From NCBI RefSeq assembly GCF_021474425.1, contig NZ_JAKEIP010000001.1, positions 1 to 64,000 on the forward strand: a DNA stretch of 64,000 nt. Direction: 5' to 3'. The notes under the pieces are model-generated. The model made no database searches. It was not told where the DNA came from and saw only the letters and a list, made by a program, of their open reading frames with translations. Within the stretch, counting starts at the first letter, position 1; each line of letters opens with the position of its first letter. This document shows, in pieces, positions 7,887 through 15,621 of the stretch. The DNA comes from Streptomyces muensis. Lineage in GTDB: Bacteria; Actinomycetota; Actinomycetes; Streptomycetales; Streptomycetaceae. The translations under genes were made by a program, and so were the position numbers.

Positions 7887-8509
7887 CGGCCGCGCTCGTC
7901 GCGGGGCTGATCGCGGGCTACGGCATCGCCGTCCCGGTCGGCGCGGTCGCGACCTACCTCGTCTCCCTCACCGCCCGAACCTCCCTGCGGACCGGGGTCT
8001 GCGCCGCGCTGGGCGTCGCGACGGCCGACGGACTCTACGCGCTCGTGGCCACCCTCGGCGGCTCCGCGCTGGCCGGCGCGCTGCGTCCGGTGCTGGTCCC
8101 GCTGCGCTGGGCATCCGCCCTGGTGCTGGCGGTGCTCGCGGTACGGGGCGCCGTCGTCGCCGTACGCCACTACCGCGACCGCCGCCTGGCCACCCGCTCC
8201 GCTTCCGCTGCTCCCCCGAGCCCGGCGCGGGCCTTTCTGGCGCTGCTCGGCATCACGCTGCTGAACCCGACCACCGTGATCTACTTCGCGGCCCTCGTCC
8301 TCGGCACGCGGGCGTCGGACACGGCAGCACCCCTGGAACAGGGGGTCTTCGTCCTGGCCGCGTTCGCCGCCTCGGCGAGCTGGCAGGTGCTGCTGGCCGG
8401 CGGCGGGGCGCTGCTGGGACGGGTACTGACGGGGCGTCGGGGGCGGTTGGTGACGGCGCTGGTGTCGAGCGGCGTGATCCTTGCGCTGGCCGTGGGGACG
8501 GCGGCGTAG
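7883..8509 (+). CDS. LysE/RhtB-type amino-acid exporter
   Basis: A 208-residue membrane protein with about six hydrophobic segments. The N-terminus (MTAALVAGLIAGYGIAVPVG) carries the P-G motif of the first helix in the LysE superfamily, and LLGITLLNPTTVIYFAAL is the conserved central helix of these exporters. The cargo (amino acids or derivatives) cannot be predicted. I prefer ATG 7883 because the family begins at this point; an in-frame ATG at 7859 would add eight polar residues. It may be coupled to a 34-residue upstream frame. Confidence 0.85.
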   Translation: MTAALVAGLIAGYGIAVPVGAVATYLVSLTARTSLRTGVCAALGVATADGLYALVATLGGSALAGALRPVLVPLRWASALVLAVLAVRGAVVAVRHYRDRRLATRSASAAPPSPARAFLALLGITLLNPTTVIYFAALVLGTRASDTAAPLEQGVFVLAAFAASASWQVLLAGGGALLGRVLTGRRGRLVTALVSSGVILALAVGTAA

Positions 8510-8590
8510 GCGCGGCAGGATGATTTCCGCTGGTGCCTTTGTTGAAAGAGGGAACCAGTCAGCTTCAGGACACGACGATGGGACCGAAGC

Positions 8591-9040
8591 ATGCCTCTCG
8601 ACGGCGAGTACGAGCCCAGCCCGACCAAGTGGGTCCGCGACCAGGTGGAGTTGTACGAGAGCTCCGGCGGCACCCGGGGGACGACCCTGCAGAACACGGG
8701 GATGCCGGTGATCGTGCTCACGACCCGGGGTGTCAGGAGCGGCAAGATCCGCAAGACGCCGCTGATGCGCGTCGAGCACGAGGGGCGTTATGCCGCGGTG
8801 GCCTCGCAGGGCGGTGCGCCCAAGCACCCGGTCTGGTACCACAACATCAAGGGCGATCCCCATGTCGAGCTCCAGGACGGTCCCCTCAAGCAGGACATGA
8901 GGGCCCGCGAGATCACCGGCGCGGAGAAGGACGAGTGGTGGGAGCGGGCCGTGGCGGCGTATCCGCCGTACGCCGACTACCAGGAGAACACCGACCGGGT
9001 GATCCCGGTCTTCGTACTGGAGCCGCTCGACGAGGCCTGA
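8591..9040 (+). CDS. Deazaflavin-dependent nitroreductase family protein (DUF385/Ddn-like)
   Basis: A 149-residue protein of the Ddn/FDOR split-barrel family that uses coenzyme F420. Diagnostic segments are [31 protein letters not shown] and [20 protein letters not shown] near the middle. Family members reduce quinones or nitro compounds with F420H2; the substrate is unknown. A strong terminator hairpin follows 70 bp downstream. Confidence 0.9.
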   Translation: MPLDGEYEPSPTKWVRDQVELYESSGGTRGTTLQNTGMPVIVLTTRGVRSGKIRKTPLMRVEHEGRYAAVASQGGAPKHPVWYHNIKGDPHVELQDGPLKQDMRAREITGAEKDEWWERAVAAYPPYADYQENTDRVIPVFVLEPLDEA

Positions 9041-9109
9041 ACCGACCTCCGGAAACTTTTTCTCCGCACGGACGCATGAACCCCTCTTGGCCGGGCACAC
9101 GTGCGTCAG

Positions 9110-9143
9110 GCCCCGCCGCGTTCCCCCGTCGCGGCGGGGCTTT
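9110..9143 (+). terminator. Rho-independent-type terminator
   Basis: An 11-bp perfect stem, GCCCCGCCGCG (9110-9120) and CGCGGCGGGGC (9130-9140), followed by TTT. It terminates the Ddn-like gene immediately before the IS insertion. Confidence 0.75.
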
Positions 9144-9150
9144 CTCGGCC

Positions 9151-10107
9151 CTAGGTGTATTGACCCGCAGGGTTGTTCACGCGGGTGATGGGTGGGTGGC
9201 CGCCGAGTGCGGTGTGGCAGCGGTGGTGGTTGTAGGTGTGGAGGAAGTCTGTCAGGGCGTCGGTGCGTTCGGTGTTGTGGGTGTAGGGCCGTAGGTAGGC
9301 CCATTCGTCGAGCAGGGTGCGGTTGAAGCGTTCGACCTTGCCGTTGGTCTGCGGCCGGTAGGCGCGGGTGAGCTTGCCGGTTGCGCCCAGGTCGGCAAGT
9401 GCCTGCTGCCAGGCGAAGCTCTTGCGGTAGGGCCAGGCGTTGTCGGTCAGGACTCGCTCGATGCAGTCGATTCCCGACGTGGCGAAGAAGGCTGCGGCCC
9501 GGCGCAGGAAGCCGGCGCAGGTGGCTGCCTTCTCGTCCGGGTGGATTTCGCTGTAGGCGAGGCGGGTGTGGTCGTCGACGGCGGAGTGGATGTAGTCGAA
9601 GCCCATGGTGTTGCGGGTGGCGCGGCCGGCTTGGCGGCCCAGGACCTTGTGGCCGCCGCCGTCGGGGATCCGGCCGAGTTTCTTGACGTCGACGTGGATG
9701 AGTTCGCCGGGCCGGTCGCGTTCGTAGCGGCGGATGACCTGGCCGGTGGGCCGGTCCAGGTGGGCCAGCCGGTTCAGGCCGTGGCGGGACAGGATGCGAT
9801 GCGTGGTGGAGGCGGGCAGGCCCAGGATCGGGCCGATGCGGGCTGGGCCGAGTTTGCGGTCCTGCCGCAGCCGGCAGACGCGGGCCTCCACGGTCGCCGC
9901 AGTGCGATGCGGTGTGGTCCGGGGCCGGCTGGAGCGGTCGGCGAGACCGGGCTCGCCCTCGGATCGCCAGCGCCGGATCCACTTGTGGGCGGTGGGACGG
10001 GAGATGCCCATCTCCGCGGCGACATGCGCGACAGGACGCCCTGAGCGGACACGTTCGACGAGCAGCCGCCTGCCGTGAACGGTCAGCCGGGCATTACGGT
10101 GGGACAC
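9151..10107 (-). CDS. IS481-family transposase
   Basis: A 318-residue transposase. An N-terminal helix-turn-helix (VAAEMGISRPTAHKWIRRWRSEG) is followed by an integrase core whose acidic residues are visible in IHVDVKKLG, VLTDNAWPYR and GKVERFNRTL (DDE). I chose the GTG at 10107 (GGAGG 5 nt upstream); an in-frame start at 10146 would add 13 residues. The reading frame runs through the element's end: the stop codon TAG is the last three bases of the CTAG target duplication at 9151-9154. Confidence 0.95.
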   Translation of the reverse strand: MSHRNARLTVHGRRLLVERVRSGRPVAHVAAEMGISRPTAHKWIRRWRSEGEPGLADRSSRPRTTPHRTAATVEARVCRLRQDRKLGPARIGPILGLPASTTHRILSRHGLNRLAHLDRPTGQVIRRYERDRPGELIHVDVKKLGRIPDGGGHKVLGRQAGRATRNTMGFDYIHSAVDDHTRLAYSEIHPDEKAATCAGFLRRAAAFFATSGIDCIERVLTDNAWPYRKSFAWQQALADLGATGKLTRAYRPQTNGKVERFNRTLLDEWAYLRPYTHNTERTDALTDFLHTYNHHRCHTALGGHPPITRVNNPAGQYT

Positions 10108-10208
10108 GAAGGCCTCCGTGCGGTGAAGATTCGACACCTCCACCACACACGGAGGCCTTCGCCATGATCAAGCCCGCCCAGCGTTAACAACGCTCGTGAT
10201 CAATACAC
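9155..10208 (-). mobile_element. IS481-family insertion sequence, 1054 bp, CTAG target duplication
   Basis: Imperfect terminal inverted repeats (GTGTATTGA at both ends, then about 24 of 31 matching positions overall) bound one transposase gene. Direct CTAG copies at 9151-9154 and 10209-10212 flank it; removing the element and one copy restores the palindrome GGCCCTAGGGCC. Intact ends and an intact transposase suggest a recent, potentially active insertion. It landed exactly at the edge of the 20-bp motif at 10211-10230. Confidence 0.9.
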
Positions 10209-10210
10209 CT

Positions 10211-10230
10211 AGGGCCTGTCCGGCGGATCA
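10211..10230 (-). repeat. 20-bp IS-end-like motif, copy A
   Basis: On the minus strand it reads TGATCCGCCGGACAGGCCCT, identical to the plus-strand copy at 12441-12460 and 19/20 to the copy at 35673-35692. It is preceded by CTAG. It looks like the terminal repeat of an insertion sequence whose transposase is absent. Confidence 0.75.
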
Positions 10231-10256
10231 TGCCGGCATCGCGGGGTCCGGCACGC

Positions 10257-10303
10257 ACTCCCCCACACTCGAACCGGCTTCGTCCGGCTCGCGCGGGGGC
10301 ACT
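10257..10303. repeat. Imperfect hairpin of the Streptomyces CCCCC-GGCTTCG-GGGGG type
   Basis: CCCCC (10260-10264) and GGGGG (10295-10299) enclose complementary CGAACCGG and CCGGCTCG blocks around a CTTCGT loop. Hairpins of this type occur frequently between Streptomyces genes; here it sits just inside the left motif of the segment. Confidence 0.45.
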
Positions 10304-10503
10304 CCCATCGCCCCGCTCGGCTCGGCTTGGCTGAAGCGGCGGACCGGGCGGTGCGCGGCGCTGCGGATCAGACTGCGGCTCTGGACCGTCCGCCTCACCC
10401 CCGCGCCGCTGACCCGCTGGACCGCCCGGACGACAGCTTCCGCGACGGCGATCAAGCGCACCGGCTCCCGCGTCGTCCTGACGACGTTGGCGGCCGGCGT
10501 GGT

Positions 10504-10701
10504 CTACCACCAGTCGGAGCACTTGGCCGGGGGGTCCGTGACCAGCGAGCCGCAGACCCGGAACTGGTACTGCGGGTCGGTGCTGGTCCGCCGGAAGGGC
10601 GTGGTCAGGCTCTGCCCCGCGGACCGGACGGTGAAGGGACCGCACTGGAGCCAGGGGTACACGGAGTCGGCGTTGTCCCAGCCGTTCGCCCGCCAGTCCA
10701 T
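10504..10701 (-). pseudogene. Possible gene remnant, unrecognised
   Basis: A 65-codon minus-strand frame (MDWRANGWDNADSVYPWLQ... ending KCSDWW) with a protein-like composition, aromatic residues and two cysteines, but no ribosome site and no recognisable upstream extension. It may be the C-terminal remnant of a secreted protein or chance. The rest of 10231-10770 holds no gene I can support. Confidence 0.25.
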
Positions 10702-10770
10702 GTATGCCCAGGTGAGCGGTCCACTTCGAGATGCCGTTCGAGCCGGGAGCGAGGCGCGGGCGGCAGTGCC

Positions 10771-11559
10771 TCAGTCGGCGAGCAGGGCGTGCACCCACTG
10801 GTCTTCGCGCTGTTCGATGTACTCGGCGTCGCTTCGCCAGGCGTCGCCGTGGCCTGCTGCCCACAGTGTTGCCCAGGGCTGGACACCTTGGGCGGCCTGG
10901 TCGCGCAGGAAGTCGTGCATGGAACGCGTACGGCGGCCCAGCAGAGGGACCAGTCGACGGCGTTCGGCCTCATCGAGGCCGTAGGCGTTGGCAAAGACTC
11001 GTAGCCGGTCTCCCGCGTCGCGGCGTTGCCAGTCAGGATGCGCGGACAACGGGATGAACCCGTGCACGGCATACGCGACGTCCCACAGGCGGGAACCGGG
11101 GCCGGCTGTGTCCCAGTCGATGAAGGCCCACTGGGACTCGTCTGCGACCACAAGGTTCCATGGGGCCAGATCGTGATGGGCGATGATGTCGCTGCCCTCG
11201 GCGGGGATCAGCACCTGCCAGTGCGCGTCGGCTGGTGGTGTGAAGTCCTGCACTGCATCGTGGAACTCCCGGATCAGTCGTGCCACGCGAGCCAGTTGCA
11301 GAGTGGGTTCCAGCAGAGAGAACCCGTCGGGCCAGACCACATCTCCCGGCACGAAGGTCAGAACTTCGCGCCCCTGGTCGTCAATGCCCAGAGGACGAGG
11401 CGCCGCCCGGAATCCCACCTCGTGCAGGTGGGTGAGCAAGGCGTGCACTGCGGGAGTCCACGGTCCGGTCGGACGGCGGACGGTATCTCCGACTCGAACG
11501 ACACCATCGCTCACGTTGCCGCCGGACAACGGCTGCTCTTCATCGTGCTGCACGTGCAC
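10771..11559 (-). CDS. APH-like phosphotransferase
   Basis: A 262-residue aminoglycoside phosphotransferase/choline-kinase-fold protein. The catalytic loop HHDLAPWNLVV (HxDxxxxN) and the metal-binding FIDWDTAGPG are both intact, and the N-lobe is short (VSDGVVRVGDTVRRPTG onward). The substrate may be an antibiotic, a sugar or another alcohol and is not predictable. Start is uncertain: GTG 11559 is used, but a GTG about 16 codons later would also fit. It lies inside the segment bounded by inverted 20-bp motifs, so it may have been acquired. Confidence 0.8.
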   Translation of the reverse strand: MHVQHDEEQPLSGGNVSDGVVRVGDTVRRPTGPWTPAVHALLTHLHEVGFRAAPRPLGIDDQGREVLTFVPGDVVWPDGFSLLEPTLQLARVARLIREFHDAVQDFTPPADAHWQVLIPAEGSDIIAHHDLAPWNLVVADESQWAFIDWDTAGPGSRLWDVAYAVHGFIPLSAHPDWQRRDAGDRLRVFANAYGLDEAERRRLVPLLGRRTRSMHDFLRDQAAQGVQPWATLWAAGHGDAWRSDAEYIEQREDQWVHALLAD

Positions 11560-11805
11560 ACACTATGGCCTGCGCACGCTGCGACTTCTGCACCCCCAAG
11601 GACTCCACGAGAGCCCAACTCCCGGATGCCGAGGACAACTTGCAGAAATCCCGCAGGCCCGACACCCCGCGAACTCGACGAGCCGGCCACCGCACGCCTC
11701 CTGCCAAGTCATCGCCGTAAGGCAAGGCAGCGCAGGCCTGGGGTCGCGCTGATATCGGAGTGCGAAGTGGCTCGGGTGAGTGTCACAGTCACTGTCGTGA
11801 CCTTG

Positions 11806-12288
11806 ATGGACGTACTCGTCAGCTTCTCCCGTACCGGCCGGCTCGGGCCCCTGAACTGCGGAATGACCTTGGCTGAGGCTGAAGACCTCCTCGGCCCGGG
11901 GCGCCCGCACCCCGCCCACATCATGAAGGGGCCCGATATCGACGGTTATCCATACTCCTGGGACGGGCTGGGGCTGGTGGTCACTCAGCGGACCGTCAGC
12001 GGGATCTGGATCAACCTCCGGCCCGGTTCGGCCGCCAGACTTCCGCCGCTCGTCCTGCCCGATTCCGAGTCATTCGACGCCACCGTCCTCCGCGAGGAGT
12101 TGATCGCCGCCCTGGACAAGGCAGGCTGCCGGCATGCGGTCAACAGCACCCTCACCTTCGGCCGGCAGGCAAGCCTCATCACCCAACCCGCCGGCGTCTG
12201 CGCGGTCTTCAGCCTGCCGGGACGGGACGACGACGTGCCGCACCGCGATCGGCATTACCTCGACGTGATGCACAAGCACACGGCTTGA
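11806..12288 (+). CDS. Conserved-looking protein of unknown function
   Basis: About 160 residues, soluble, with a GMTLAEAEDLLGPGRPHP motif near the N-terminus and a C-terminal half of alternating beta-like segments. The pattern recalls small immunity-type or SMI1/KNR4-adjacent proteins, but I cannot assign a family. The start is uncertain: ATG 11806 has no good ribosome site, and GTG 11776 is the main alternative. It is divergent from the APH-like gene and lies in the same repeat-bounded segment. Confidence 0.55.
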   Translation: MDVLVSFSRTGRLGPLNCGMTLAEAEDLLGPGRPHPAHIMKGPDIDGYPYSWDGLGLVVTQRTVSGIWINLRPGSAARLPPLVLPDSESFDATVLREELIAALDKAGCRHAVNSTLTFGRQASLITQPAGVCAVFSLPGRDDDVPHRDRHYLDVMHKHTA

Positions 12289-12428
12289 CACTGCTGATTC
12301 CACGGAATGATCCGGTTGACGTGGCCCTCCACGGCGCCTGAGTCCCAGGTTGGGTGAGGTCGGCGACGACGGCGTCGAGAACGTCACAGATCGCCGGTTC
12401 TGACACGGCTTCTGAAATGCACCGCACC

Positions 12429-13385
12429 TCACAGCCGGCCTGATCCGCCGGACAGGCCCTCGCGTGCGGAGCGTTCGGTCACGTCGAGGAAGATCTGGTC
12501 GGCCTCCGCCACGGTTCGGGAGATGGAGCGCTTGATGCGGACGGCGACCTCCTCCACGTGTTCGCTGTCGAGGCCGGGTGCCAGATCGACCCGGGCCGCC
12601 ACCAGGGCCGTTTCGAGGCCGGTCTTCATCGTGAACAGGGCTTCCACACTGTCGATCTCGGGTTGGGCCTCCAGCAGCGCGCGGATGCGGCCGGCCGCCT
12701 CGGGGTCGGCGGCCTCCCCGATCAGCTGGTCGCGGGCGTCGCGCCCCAGCCGGTAGGCGACGTAGACGAGGAGCGCGCCGATCGCCAGCGACGCGGACGC
12801 CTCCCAGACGACCTGCCCGGTGACCATGTGCAGTGCCATGCCCCCGAGGGCGAGGCTCACGCCGAGCACCGCCGTGGCGTCCTCGGCGACGACCGTGCGC
12901 AGCGCCGGGTCCCGCAGGCCGTGCGTGACGCCGCCCTGCCCGCGTACCTGGTACAGCGCCCGCACCAGCGACAGCCCCTCGGCGACGAAGGCGACACCGA
13001 GCACGATCATGCCCGCCACATAGCCGCTGAACTTCTCCTCGGAACCCCCGCGCAGCGCCTCGACGCCCTGGAAGAAGGAGAAGCACCCGCCCATCACGAA
13101 GATCCCGACGGCCGCGAGCAGCGACCAGAAGAAGCGTTCCTTGCCGTAGCCGAAGGGATGGCGGGCGTCGGCGGGGCGGCGGCTGCGGCGCAGTGCGGCC
13201 AGCAGGAAGATCTCGTTCATGCTGTCCGCCACGGAGTGCGCGGCCTCCGACAGCAGCGCGGGCGAGTGGGCGACGACTCCGCCGACGGCCTTGGCGACGG
13301 CGATGACGAGGTTGGCGGTGAGGGCGACCAGGACGGTGACCCGGGTCCTGCGGTCCGCCTTCGGTGCGTCGGGCGTGCTGCTCAT
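12429..13385 (-). CDS. Cation diffusion facilitator family transporter
   Basis: A 318-residue membrane protein of the CDF family (zinc/iron/manganese efflux in exchange for protons). Visible are the HSxADSxNE segment AHSVADSMNE of helix II, HPFGYGKERFFW at the helix II-III junction and several later hydrophobic helices, followed by a cytoplasmic C-terminal domain (about 225-305) with EIDSVEALFTMKTG. The DxxxD sites of helices II and V seem atypical, so metal specificity is open. The final residues GLSGGSGRL are encoded by the 20-bp repeat motif copy B, suggesting a replaced C-terminus. Confidence 0.85.
   Translation of the reverse strand: MSSTPDAPKADRRTRVTVLVALTANLVIAVAKAVGGVVAHSPALLSEAAHSVADSMNEIFLLAALRRSRRPADARHPFGYGKERFFWSLLAAVGIFVMGGCFSFFQGVEALRGGSEEKFSGYVAGMIVLGVAFVAEGLSLVRALYQVRGQGGVTHGLRDPALRTVVAEDATAVLGVSLALGGMALHMVTGQVVWEASASLAIGALLVYVAYRLGRDARDQLIGEAADPEAAGRIRALLEAQPEIDSVEALFTMKTGLETALVAARVDLAPGLDSEHVEEVAVRIKRSISRTVAEADQIFLDVTERSAREGLSGGSGRL
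12441..12460 (+). repeat. 20-bp IS-end-like motif, copy B
   Basis: TGATCCGCCGGACAGGCCCT, an exact inverted partner of copy A 2.2 kb to the left. It lies inside the final codons of the cation efflux gene (read on the minus strand as EGLSGGS), so this protein's C-terminus appears to have been rewritten by the motif. The 150 bp to its left (12289-12440) contain no gene I can support. Confidence 0.75.
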
Positions 13386-13505
13386 TTTCCACCGACTGCC
13401 CCGGTCGATCCCGCTCACACCGTGCCGTCGGCGGAAATCGGGGGACTCGGTGGGATCAGGAACCCCGGCACGGGACGGGGACGTACGGCAGAGAGGAGCC
13501 GGGTC

Positions 13506-14519
13506 ATGAGCGGCGGGGGCAACACCGCCTACGGGAGGAAGTCGTTCCAGCGGTCGAAGGCCCACTTCACGGACCGGATCACGGCCGACGGGCGGGAGGG
13601 CTGGCCGGTGGAGGCCGGTCGCTACCGTCTGGTGGCCAGCCGTGCCTGTCCGTGGGCGAGCCGGGCGGTGGTGTCCCGGCGGCTGCTCGGCCTGGAGGAC
13701 GCCCTGTCCCTCGCGGTCGCCGACCCGATCCAGGACGACCGGAGCTGGCGCTTCACGCTGGACCCCGACGACCGCGACCCGGTGCTCGGCATCCGCTTCC
13801 TCAGCGAGGCCTACGACAGGCGGGAGACCGACTACCCGGGCGGCGTCAGCGTGCCCGCGATCGTGGACGTGCCCAGCGGCAGGCTCGTCACCAACGACTA
13901 CCAGCGGATCACGCTCGATCTCGCCACCGAGTGGACGGCGCTGCACCGCGCGGGGGCGCCCGATCTCTACCCCGAGCCGCTGCGGGACGAGATCGACGCC
14001 GTGATGGCGGAGGTGTACGAGGACGTCAACAACGGTGTGTACCGGGCGGGGTTCGCCACCGGCCAGCAGGAGTACGAGGAGGCGTGCGCGCGGCTCTTCG
14101 AGCGGCTGGAGCTGCTGGGCGAGCGACTTGCCGGGCAGCGCTATCTTGTCGGCGACACGATCACCGAGGCGGACATCCGACTGTTCACCACGCTGGTCCG
14201 GTTCGACGCCGTCTATCACGGTCACTTCAAGTGCAACCGCTGGAAGTTGACGGAGCATCAAGTGCTGTGGGCGTACGCCCGCGACCTCTACCAGACGCCG
14301 GGATTCGGTGACACCGTCGACTTCGACCACATCAAGCGGCACTACTACCAGGTGCACAGCGGCATCAACCCGACCGGCATCGTGCCCCTCGGACCGGACC
14401 TGTCGGGCTGGCCGACCCCGCACCACCGTCAGGAGCTGGGCGGCAGGCCGTTCGGCGACGGGACGCCGCCGGGGCCGCCCACTCAGGCCGAGCGGGTCGC
14501 GGCGCGCGGACGACCCTGA
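13506..14519 (+). CDS. Glutathionyl/mycothiol-type hydroquinone reductase (ECM4/YqjG family)
   Basis: A 337-residue omega-class GST-like protein. The catalytic cysteine is C48 in the SRACPWAS motif; the C-terminal all-helical GST domain follows about residue 155 and contains the DIRLFTTLVRFDAVYHGHFKCNR signature of the family. Such enzymes reduce thiol-hydroquinone conjugates; in actinomycetes the thiol is probably mycothiol. ATG 13506 has GAGG upstream. The gene is divergent from the cation efflux gene. Confidence 0.9.
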   Translation: MSGGGNTAYGRKSFQRSKAHFTDRITADGREGWPVEAGRYRLVASRACPWASRAVVSRRLLGLEDALSLAVADPIQDDRSWRFTLDPDDRDPVLGIRFLSEAYDRRETDYPGGVSVPAIVDVPSGRLVTNDYQRITLDLATEWTALHRAGAPDLYPEPLRDEIDAVMAEVYEDVNNGVYRAGFATGQQEYEEACARLFERLELLGERLAGQRYLVGDTITEADIRLFTTLVRFDAVYHGHFKCNRWKLTEHQVLWAYARDLYQTPGFGDTVDFDHIKRHYYQVHSGINPTGIVPLGPDLSGWPTPHHRQELGGRPFGDGTPPGPPTQAERVAARGRP

Positions 14520-14541
14520 CCGACGAAGGAGGCACACGGAC

Positions 14542-14847
14542 ATGGCCAAGAAGCGGAAGAAGGCGAAGCTCCCCCTCGCCTACAAACCCCTGGGATTCGC
14601 CCTCGGCTGGGCGAGCGGCGCGCTGGCCGGGCTCGCCTTCCGCAAGACCTGGATGGCGATACGGCACGAGGAGGACGCTCCGGACGCGCTGGACCGTGAG
14701 CGCGGCTGGGGCGAGATCCTGCTGGCGGCGGCGGTCCAGGGCGCCCTGTTCGCGATGGCCCGCAGTCTGGCGGACCGCACGGGCGCCAAGGCGATCGAGC
14801 GGTCGACCGGCGTGTGGCCGGTCAGCGACAAGGGCGGGCGGGACTGA
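14542..14847 (+). CDS. DUF4235 small membrane protein
   Basis: A 101-residue protein with a basic N-terminus (MAKKRKKAK), a first hydrophobic segment (YKPLGFALGWASGALAGLAF) and a second (ILLAAAVQGALFAMARSLADR), typical of DUF4235 membrane proteins of actinomycetes. Function unknown. AAGGAGG lies 9 nt before the ATG. It follows the hydroquinone reductase by 22 bp on the same strand and is probably co-transcribed. Confidence 0.8.
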   Translation: MAKKRKKAKLPLAYKPLGFALGWASGALAGLAFRKTWMAIRHEEDAPDALDRERGWGEILLAAAVQGALFAMARSLADRTGAKAIERSTGVWPVSDKGGRD

Positions 14848-14865
14848 GCACTGCTTCGGTGCCGT

Positions 14866-15258
14866 TCAGCCCTGCTTCGGTGCCGTGGGGGCCTGGCGGC
14901 GCAGGGTGAAGGAGTGGCCGGCCGGGTCGGAGTAGCCGCGTTCCCCGTAGGGGCCGGCCGCGTCCTTCGCCTCCAGCGGCCGGCCGCCGAGCCCGACGAT
15001 CCTGCGCTCGGCCTCGTCCAGGTCCGCCACGACGAAGTCCAGGTGGGCCTGGAGGGAGTTCTCGGGGCGCGGCCAGCTCGGCGGCGTGGCGTTCATGTCG
15101 CGGCGGAACGCGAGCCGGGTGCCGTCGGCACCCCTGATCTCCACGCGGTTGGCGGTCGCCTCCGTCTGTTCGCCGTCCAGAAGTTCCCGGTAGAACACGG
15201 CGAGCTTCTCCGGCTCGGCGCAGTCGAGCACCACGAAACCCGCTGTCACCAGTGGCAT
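14866..15258 (-). CDS. VOC superfamily (glyoxalase-like) protein
   Basis: A 130-residue vicinal-oxygen-chelate protein with paired beta-alpha-beta modules: FVVLDCAEPEKLAVFYRELL at the N-terminus and the second module ending GYSDPAGHSFTL. Histidine and glutamate ligands are only partly conserved, so it may be a binding protein or resistance-type VOC rather than glyoxalase I. Its 3' end faces DUF4235, with two direct CTGCTTCGGTGCCGT copies between and within the last codons. Confidence 0.8.
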   Translation of the reverse strand: MPLVTAGFVVLDCAEPEKLAVFYRELLDGEQTEATANRVEIRGADGTRLAFRRDMNATPPSWPRPENSLQAHLDFVVADLDEAERRIVGLGGRPLEAKDAAGPYGERGYSDPAGHSFTLRRQAPTAPKQG

Positions 15259-15337
15259 GACTCCTCCGAAGGGTCCGGGGCACGGGACGGACCTGTCCCG
15301 CCGCCCTGTCCCCGACGGGTGTCCCTCTCAGGCGGTT

Positions 15338-15606
15338 TCAGTCCGCCACCAGCCACTTCCCGTCCCGCATCAGCAACCGCCCCGCCAGCTCGTCGGCCTC
15401 GCGCCAGGCCTGTCCCCGGGTCGGCACGACACGGAAGTACAGCTAGGGCTTGCTGAGCCGTCCCAGAGGAAGGAGAGCGGCACGAGGAACGGCACTCCCC
15501 CGCCGGCGTCGGCGGTGGCGACCCACACGTCCTCGTCGATCTTTTCGAGGCGATGCAGGGTGTCCTTCTTGCGCTGCTCGGCGGGGCGTGCGGGTGACGG
15601 GGCCAT
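15338..15606 (-). pseudogene. Pyridoxamine-phosphate-oxidase-family gene with internal deletion
   Basis: The N-terminal third of an F420/FMN split-barrel PPOX protein is intact (MAPSPARPAEQRKKDTLHRL to VPFLVPLSFLWDG). Translation then shifts, and the authentic C-terminus (LYFRVVPTRGQAWREADELAG to KWLVAD) resumes in another frame after an in-frame TAG near 15434-15436. The middle of the barrel, roughly 70 residues in typical members, is missing. This is a decaying gene, upstream of and co-directional with the VOC gene. Confidence 0.75.
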
Positions 15607-15621
15607 CGGCGAGGTCTCTCG

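Noticed and set aside
12209..12427. Small minus-strand frame near copy B as a transposase remnant
   Set aside because: No DDE or other transposase motif can be seen, and there is no ribosome site.
12558..13505. N-terminal extension of the hydroquinone reductase
   Set aside because: The frame is open for 948 bp upstream, but the family start and ribosome site are at 13506 and the extension is antisense to the cation efflux gene.
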